A stretch of 64,000 nt of DNA from assembly GCA_027576995.1 (NCBI GenBank), contig JANBQC010000034.1, positions 1 through 64,000 of the forward strand, written 5' to 3'. This DNA is from Dimargaris cristalligena (taxonomy: Eukaryota; Kickxellomycota; Dimargaritomycetes; Dimargaritales; Dimargaritaceae). Position numbers and translations under genes: made by a program. Shown in pieces: positions 57,418-64,000 of this stretch. Position 1 is the first letter of the stretch. Each line of letters begins with the position of its first letter. A model generated the notes under the pieces. It did no database searches and was not told the origin of the DNA. It was given only the letters and a program-made list of their open reading frames with translations.

Positions 57418-58923
57418 TTACAGGGGGGGTGGTAGTCAGAGAAGGTTGGAGGAGAACCACGGGATGGGGAAGGAAGTGGCGGGGCAACCGGTGAGATAAC
57501 GGAAGGTTTATTCGTAAACGTCAAGGAGGCGAAGGGCTGGGAATAACCCACACTATACTACACTCGCTTGGGGACAGATGGGGAAGGAGGGAGAGGACTT
57601 GCTTTCTCAAGGCGAGGGATGAAGAAGGGGGCAGCAGCCTAAATAGAGAAAAGAAAGTATAGGAAAGGGAAGTAAGGTGAATCCACCGGCAACGAAAACC
57701 AAGGCTCAGCTAAAGACCATCAACGAAAGAAGAGCGTATCCACGGCAATGTCGGGGATTGGAAAAGTATACAAATCAGCAACGAGGTGGTACCAGGAGAT
57801 TGGGGTGGGCGGGCCAATATCTATCTATGTATGTATGTATTGTATGTGGGTTGGTTGGCTTTGCCAGCGGCTGGCAGCATGGTTTCTATTATACTGCACT
57901 AGACGTGCGGGACGAGCAACTGGTATACCCTACCCTCGCTTATTGGCGAGTCACCATCGGAAGATGTACACGGCCTTCATACACCCAATCCTTCAGAATT
58001 GAAGCCTATTGATTATCCCGTCTTTGACAGCGAAGCATCCCTTGGAGCTTCTGCAGTCCCCCCCTTTTAAGCCTAAGCTAGGCATTGCATAATAAGAGCG
58101 GAAGGTGTCAAAAACGAAGAACGAGCCGTTGAAACAAAGATGCCCATCTCTCAGAGTCGGCCATCCCGTGGCTTTCCTGACCCATTCACCTATTTTTTTG
58201 TGAGGTTGGCTTGTAGCGAGGGGGCCGGCTGAATGGACTTGCGGGGGAGCTGTGCTGAATCAGCCCACCGCTATCATCTTGGTAGGTTCGTCATCAATCA
58301 CAGCCACCTCCATTCACTAGATTATTTTCGGGATGAGCTATGCAGAACCAAGCTAACGGCAGATCCAGGGGGTCTTTGGAATAATCCCATGGGAAGGATG
58401 GCCGATGGAACTAATATCGCCTAAGGAGGAGGTCCACCAAGTTGGATTGCCCCAAATTTAATTACTGAATCCATACCACTTTCTCGGATCGCCCTCACCG
58501 TCTAGCGGCACCTGCTCCACCAATCGAACTGCCTTCCGTTTCCATCCTGAAGGCGCGCCAAAGGGCAAGTTATCCATCTTGACCATGGATTCATGCAACG
58601 AACCAGTTCCTCGACCCACATAGAGTATTAGATGGAATCTCTTGCTTTTTTGTAGCCCAAACTCGGTCTTTGTGGTCGGATCGACGATACTCCCCATCCA
58701 TTAGAAACACAACTTTTTAATTGCCTTTAGACCCACCGGAGCAATCAGGTAGTCGCATCAAAACATAAACCTTATTTCTGGGCAGTTGAACAGCTTATTT
58801 AAATAAATTATGGAGACGCAGAGTGCCCGTGAATACAATTGCAAACCACCAAAACGATAAAAACGAACTGGCCCGCCCCCAGGCCATCGCGATAGTTTTA
58901 CGGTCAATTGTGAAGCCGAAGCT
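57418..58923. other. Intergenic, promoter of ataxin-2 homologue; weak ORF
   Basis: 1.5 kb. A minus-strand frame at 58458-58697 (79 codons from ATG, ending KWYGFSN) has protein-like composition but no recognised family. It may be an isolated exon or chance. Nothing else seen. Confidence 0.35.
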
Positions 58924-59523
58924 TTAGAATGAAAATCCACCGACTCCAAAGCCGAATTCGCCATTGGGGCCTCCCATATCGGTGACCAACTCCGACTCGG
59001 CGCCGTACTCAAACGGATCTACTCTATCTGCGGCATAGTCGGAATCATCATAGGCTGAATCGCGGTAGTGGCCCGAGTTACCATGGGCGTAGTGCCTATC
59101 ACGGTAGCCGGCCGAGGAGCGATGCCTGCCGCTGGTAGGTTTCTTGACGGGGGCAGGCGGCCTGATATGGGACGGCCCATTCGTGGGGCGGACCGGAGCA
59201 GCGGCCTGGCTGGTAGTGGTTGCTGGTTTTTGGTGGGCAGGGGATTCAGAAGTGGGGACCGGCTTTGAAGAGGCCGGCGGGGTTGCAGTGGTGGTGTACC
59301 GGGTTGTAGTGGAGGGTCCGTCCATGGCCGAACTAGGCTGAGTGGGAGTCATTGTAGGACTGGGCGTCATGGGTGGGGGGTGGCCTGTGTCAGTGGGCTT
59401 AAGCAGGCTTTGGGTCGCCGTTACGACGTCACGCTGATGCAGCTCCTGGGGACGAAGGGCCAGAGCGGGGGCGGCAGCCAGGGCCAATAGAGAAACGACG
59501 GTGGCGCGCATAATGATTAGCAT
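58924..59523 (-). CDS. Secreted Thr/Pro-rich low-complexity protein
   Basis: A 199-residue protein if it starts at ATG 59523; an ATG 64 codons upstream (59715) is also in frame but lies beyond the TATAAATT box at about 59636-59643 and would hide the signal peptide. From 59523 the protein begins with a strong signal peptide (about 1-23, ATVVSLLALAAAPALA). It continues with a T/P/S-rich, probably O-glycosylated stretch (about 45-130) and ends with a Tyr/His/Arg then acidic, Gly/Phe-rich tail. A Lys/Arg pair precedes the tail. No domain recognised. It could be a cell-wall or secreted structural protein. A 7-codon upstream ORF (ATG at 59612) may lie in the leader. Confidence 0.7.
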   Translation of the reverse strand: MLIIMRATVVSLLALAAAPALALRPQELHQRDVVTATQSLLKPTDTGHPPPMTPSPTMTPTQPSSAMDGPSTTTRYTTTATPPASSKPVPTSESPAHQKPATTTSQAAAPVRPTNGPSHIRPPAPVKKPTSGRHRSSAGYRDRHYAHGNSGHYRDSAYDDSDYAADRVDPFEYGAESELVTDMGGPNGEFGFGVGGFSF

Positions 59524-60280
59524 ATACCCGGTAAAGCACGTGGGCTGATCCTGCAGATGTGTGAGGTGTAGGGGAAAGGGATAATGGATTAAGGGTGTAA
59601 AAGACCTTTCATGTAGGGTAGGAAACCCAGCCAATTTATACCAGGGAGGAGATGGTGGTACTAATTGAAACGCCGACTTGGATAATCGCTCAAAGAACAG
59701 GGCGAGTCTTGCCATAGTACAGAATTATAGAATTTTGGCGTAATTAAATATAGTGGAGTTTTGAATCAGCCAGGCCCCTGAAAATAGCCGAATTAAGGGT
59801 ATATTCTTGGGATACTTGACTTTTCATAATCCTCATCTATCGGCCCCTGGTACCATCTGGGTATTGGCCGTGTGTAAGTACCGTACTCAAATGCTTTCGA
59901 CGTGGGCCGTGCTATCTTGGGTATTTTGATTTAGCCTCGACCTGGCCCATCTGCATTTCCATATGTCCGATGCGCATGCCCTATTTCCGTCGTCAAAGTT
60001 TACCCCTGGATACAATCTGTCCCCTTGATGCAGTTGGAATAGCGGACCAATACTTCCTCCATATCCCCACCTAAGATCATTAACTGAAACCGGAATTCGA
60101 TAATCCAAAAATTTATTGATACCCCTGCATTCCAACAAAGGTTCTAGGGCTTGCGAAAACATGATTCAGGTGCCCTCTAAGGACCCATTACCAAACTATA
60201 ACATACTATGCACCAATTTGTAAAATGATCTGGAGCCATATCAGCTCCCAATACACTATTTAATTAAATATTATTAATAG
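59524..60280. other. Intergenic, no gene recognised
   Basis: 0.76 kb between the leader of the secreted protein and the last exon of the thioesterase. A TATAAATT box (minus) lies at 59636-59643. Nothing else supported. Confidence 0.5.
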
Positions 60281-61554
60281 TTAACAATTCCCTGCCCATT
60301 TAACGACCTGGTAGGTCTCGATAGCCTGGCGCATATAGTCAGGAATAGGCCACTTCTTCCCTTCTCCGTAGTTGTAACAGACCAATTCGCGCTTGGACTG
60401 AGCGGCCATCGACTGGGTTTTGCTAGATACCAATTGGCAGTCCATTGTGACTCGATCTTCCGCTATATCGATGATCCGGGCACCGATATATACCTTGTAT
60501 TAGGGGGAATGGGGGAGATGGCGTATACAAATATTAGCTTTGCTTGGTAGAACATCCTAAAAAATAGGGCATCGAAGCCCTCCAAAATACAATCCTATAA
60601 CCTAGTCAATCGGGATCTTTTGGCCTGTATGGCCTACGCATTCAACAGTTAGGTGATGGATTTTAGTTTGCGCTCTTTATATATGCATCGGCTAGTACTT
60701 ACATTATCCGGGAATTCAATGACTTGTTTATATTTGCAGTCCTGTACCTTGGCAATGATACCCACCCCCCGGGCTTGCCACAAGTCAAAGAAATCGCGCT
60801 CGGACATGTATTCTCCCAGCGAGGCAAAGTAGCTCATGTGCGCTGTTGAAAAGCATCGTTGCGCCAAAAAATATGGATTCCGGATACATTATAGCCGGGG
60901 ATTAGTTAGCTGTCTATATACCGATAGGAAGGGGTGGGGTACACGGTGGACTTACCTGATACAGCGACCCAATTACATATTAAATATATATTACCTGTTC
61001 AATTCAACATTTCATATATGGCGATGCGGGTGACACCTCACCACAGAAATACAGACATATTTCTTACCTGTTTCAAAATAGCGGAGGTAGGATACGTTAT
61101 TGAGGTGACCAAACGTATCCTATATAAGCATCAATATATCCAAATAGTGGTTAGCCTATGCCACTAAACGGTTTTATAAAGAACACGACCAGGGGCACTT
61201 AGTCGGTGCTCAATGAAAGAAAAACTTAAAATTGTGAGTTATATGATATTCGGAATTGGTACTTACCTGTTCGCCCCATTGGACGGGTAGGTTGATAATC
61301 AACGGGTAGTCTTTTAATAGGGCTTGGATTCTTTCGGGCATTTGGCCAGAATTACTCTGCTTTACCATCCAGGGCTGGTTAAAGAGGTGCTTCATGAAAA
61401 TATCCTTCTTGCTCTCGGTGGAATAGGGCCGGTGAACGGAGGCTTGGGTAGAAAGAGAGTCCACGGTAGCTTGTCGAATTGTACGGCCACGGATGGGCAG
61501 GTGGATAGAAAGGGACCGCGTGTCAGCCATTAGTCTACGTTGCATAGCGTTCAT
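60281..61554 (-). CDS. Mitochondrial hotdog-fold thioesterase (4HBT-like), four exons
   Basis: Exons on minus: 61267-61554, 61068-61119 (only 52 nt), 60703-60842 and 60281-60493, with introns of 147, 225 and 209 nt in phases 0, 1 and 0 and GTAAGT/GTAAGA donors. The joined 230-residue product reads continuously. A Arg/Ser-rich mitochondrial-type presequence (about 1-50) is followed by LKDYPLIINLPVQWGEQ, then DTFGHLNNVSYLRYFET (the hotdog active-site helix, Asp and HxNN), AHMSYFASLGEYM, and strands ARIIDIAEDRVTMDCQLVSS and YNYGEGKKWPIPDYMRQAIE. This is the order of YbgC/FcbC-type acyl-CoA thioesterases. The likely role is hydrolysis of acyl-CoA in mitochondria; the substrate is unknown. Exon 4 has no in-frame start and would be missed by simple ORF calling. 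Confidence 0.88.
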
Positions 61555-63794
61555 GGTTAACGAGGGGATACAATAGATAAGAGAAGAGCCGTTTCCGGTT
61601 CGAGTATGCGAATGGAAAACCGGGCGTAGAACTAATGCAAACCTAACAACAGGTGAAAAAAAAAGAGAATGTTATTCAATATGCGATGGTGAAAACATGG
61701 ACGGCGTAGCGCCAAGGCAATTATAGCTAAACGAAGGAGGACAATGCCAGGTCCATATATATATATATATATATCTCTGGGAGCGGAGGGGCCTTGCTGT
61801 GGGAAGTGTGCCAACCCAACAGGCCTTATGCCTCCAGCAACCGTGTGTCCTAAATAAGGGCCAATGTCATTGGCCTAACCCAACCCTTGCCTTTCATATG
61901 TTACGGTCATCTTACGGGAAATGGATCAATACAGTGTATATTGGGACATTAATCTCAGCACCTTGCCCCAAGTCCGGCAATTAAAGCGAGACATATAAGG
62001 AAAGAGTAGTCACGGGCGTCAATTTAATTGGGCGAGCGCTGGATTCATGAGGACTCTGGCATGGTCACCTGAACTGCTGATTTAATGGTTTTCCTCCAAT
62101 AGTACTAGCCAAACCATAGATAGTTTTCTCAGCTCCATGAATCTCCTGTCCGTGACAACATGCTTACGAGACTGTTTTTCCTTCTCCTAATTGGGGTATT
62201 TTCGGCTGAGTTATTTGATGTCTGAGAGGCGACTGAGATGTACCAACGACCAACCTGTCCACCCGCCAATCATTGTCGGTACATGGTTTTATTTATCTGG
62301 TTAGATTCCACAAACCTTTGCTGGATGGGCTGTATTGCTAGAACCCGCTCCCTATACCACAGCGAAGCTTTTGATAGTGGCATGTCATTATGAGTTTTAC
62401 ATCATACCACTCCTTCAATTTTAAAGTGCGTAGGTCCGTAAGGTCAGGCTACGAAGTAGTGCTTCATGGAAAATAACAGAATAGTTGGCGTGTTTTAATC
62501 CTAATGGCTTAATTATTCGCATACTTTATGTGAAAAACCATCCGGGGATAGAGAAAGGAAGGCATCAGTATTCAAAGAAAAAATTATCGAACTACTTTGG
62601 TTAATAGATACGGCTAGGTGACACGTTCTAGGAGATCATCCCACATCACACGTTAGCAACAATTTTACAATACTGCAGTAGGCCTGGAAAGGGCGCCCTA
62701 TTCTACGTAATATTGAAAGGAAGGAATATATCGATGGACCCTTCAAACCATTCTCCATAAGGCGCAGTTCAGCTATGCAAGGAATGTATTTGAAGGTGGC
62801 GTGGACATTGGCTACCCAACAATAGGAAGCATCATGGACTATGGCGTACCTAAACAAAAAGTGCCGGTGACTTTATTTAAGGGGAATATAAAACTAGTAT
62901 AATCTAGCCAGAATCTATGTACCTCCGGCAATGATTGGTCAATAATATGTTCCAAGTAGCCAACTGTGCATGGGCGACGGGGGAGTCGTCAGGGAAAGGC
63001 GGGTACTTTAGACTGAAGGTCTATTTAACGGCGGCCCAAGTATAGCTCCACCTATTATTGTTCAGCTATGAGAAGAGCAGGTCAGCAATAATGGGCTTAG
63101 CATTAATATCACGCTCATTTTTCGTCCGTTTGGGGGCAACTTCGCATGTGCACTATATCAATGTAATACAGTGCAACCCGGGTGGACATTTATACACTGC
63201 AACACGAGTATCATTGAGAACCAAGTGTGCCTTTACTGAATTATAGTTCTTAGACTACTATCCCTTCACACTATAAAGTAACGCCCAGGGACGGGGGCGG
63301 GAGTGGGTGCAGAGTGTTGCCTGGCAGTACTTTGTAATACCCCATCTTCACCTGACTAGCCCCCCTTTTCTTCATTAGCAAACATTTCTTCTAATCCAGC
63401 CACTTTTGAACTTTTTACATTTTTTAAAAATCGGTATATAGCTGTTTATACGGAGCAAACCACCAGCGGCAAGTTTAGAGCTCTATTCATAAATTTGGGA
63501 AGTTTGTCGGTCAGCGTTTTATTTACATATAAGCTGACGCTTCATCTCCCTCGGGTTGAACCAATTCTTTTAAGTGCCTATCCCGAGACGTATATTTTCA
63601 AGGCGACCAGCCTGGTTTATTTAAGCTTACTCATAATGGTTAGTGCCATGGAACCGGGCTAAGTTAACCAGGGCCATGGTATTTTATATACCTATAGCCC
63701 CCCATTTAGTTCCGACAGCACATCCCCAACTAATATCCTAGGACCCTACCCTCACGACTCATCATTATCTGAGATCTTCGACCGTATAAGCCAA
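61555..63794. other. Intergenic, thioesterase promoter region, no gene
   Basis: 2.2 kb AT-rich. It contains an (AT)n run at 61755-61774 in the upstream region of the thioesterase and a TATATAC-like box at about 63684 before the gene at the right edge. No other feature supported. Confidence 0.5.
61755..61774. repeat. (AT)n microsatellite
   Basis: A run of ten AT units about 200 bp upstream of the thioesterase start codon. Confidence 0.85.
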
Positions 63795-64000
63795 ATGAAT
63801 AGCAATGAACTACAAGGGTTTATCAACCGGCTCGAGCAGCCCATGGGCGACAGCGACACTAAAAAACTCCAGGAACTTGAAACAGTACTTTACGCGACCA
63901 ACCTTTCCAGCCTGTTTGGTTCGGCTGGTACCCTCCCCCGTATGGAGAATATTGGGTCCGATTTGACTGCCCGTAGCGATGATGATGACACTTACACTGC
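63795..64000 (+). CDS. Partial gene at right edge, unknown
   Basis: An open frame from ATG 63795 to the end of the window, 68 codons (NELQGFINRLEQ..., ELETVLYATNLSSLFGS, SDDDDTYT). It is more GC-rich than the preceding spacer and preceded by a TATA-like TTTTATATACC about 110 nt upstream, which fits a gene start. The frame is open for about 40 more codons upstream without an ATG, so an upstream exon is possible. No family recognised from this fragment. Confidence 0.45.
   Translation, partial: MNSNELQGFINRLEQPMGDSDTKKLQELETVLYATNLSSLFGSAGTLPRMENIGSDLTARSDDDDTYT

Overview
This is a 64 kb piece of a eukaryotic, almost certainly fungal, nuclear genome. The evidence is short spliceosomal introns (about 147 to 321 nt, GT...AG) in 6 of 17 recognised genes, TATA boxes and AATAAA signals in place of bacterial-type signals, and the gene content: PHO84-type phosphate permease, ataxin-2/Pbp1 homologue, PPWD1 cyclophilin, mitochondrial aconitase, RNase T2, vacuolar/secreted subtilase and DUF3605 (Gig1-like) proteins. 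GC-rich coding blocks sit in AT-rich spacers. An early-diverging lineage such as Zoopagomycota/Kickxellomycotina is possible, but that is a guess and not something the sequence proves.

Layout. 0-6.5 kb: a kelch-ectodomain membrane protein and a secreted subtilisin-like protease, both on minus. 8.6-11.1 kb: the first copy of a 2.5 kb duplicated segment carrying a small secreted cationic protein gene. 12.4-14.2 kb: phosphate transporter (minus). 14.2-20.8 kb: no gene recognised. 20.8-26.8 kb: a membrane-anchored SDR and a tandem pair of DUF3605 genes (plus). 27.1-32.5 kb: mitochondrial aconitase and PPWD1-like cyclophilin (minus). 34.9-39.3 kb: a tandem pair of RNase T2 genes (plus). 39.5-42.1 kb: a tandem pair of maltose/galactoside O-acetyltransferase-like genes (minus). 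44.9-46.0 kb: a GT25 glycosyltransferase (minus). 50.0-52.8 kb: the second copy of the duplicated segment. 53.9-61.6 kb: ataxin-2 homologue, a secreted low-complexity protein and a four-exon mitochondrial-type thioesterase (all minus). A further gene appears to begin at the right edge.

The least expected content is: (1) a family of about 130-138 bp MITE-like elements (terminal inverted repeats, TA target duplication), eight copies or fragments, one of which has its empty site preserved in the other copy of the segmental duplication; (2) the duplicated pair of small secreted proteins, with nearly identical promoters and signal peptides but a divergent middle; (3) an RNase T2 tandem pair in which the second protein has lost three catalytic residues, and in which both genes carry a hydrophobic C-terminal anchor exon behind a phase-2 intron whose retention would produce an immediate stop. 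Three local tandem pairs plus one segmental duplication suggest that recent duplication is a main source of gene content here. I recognised no tRNA, rRNA or CRISPR.
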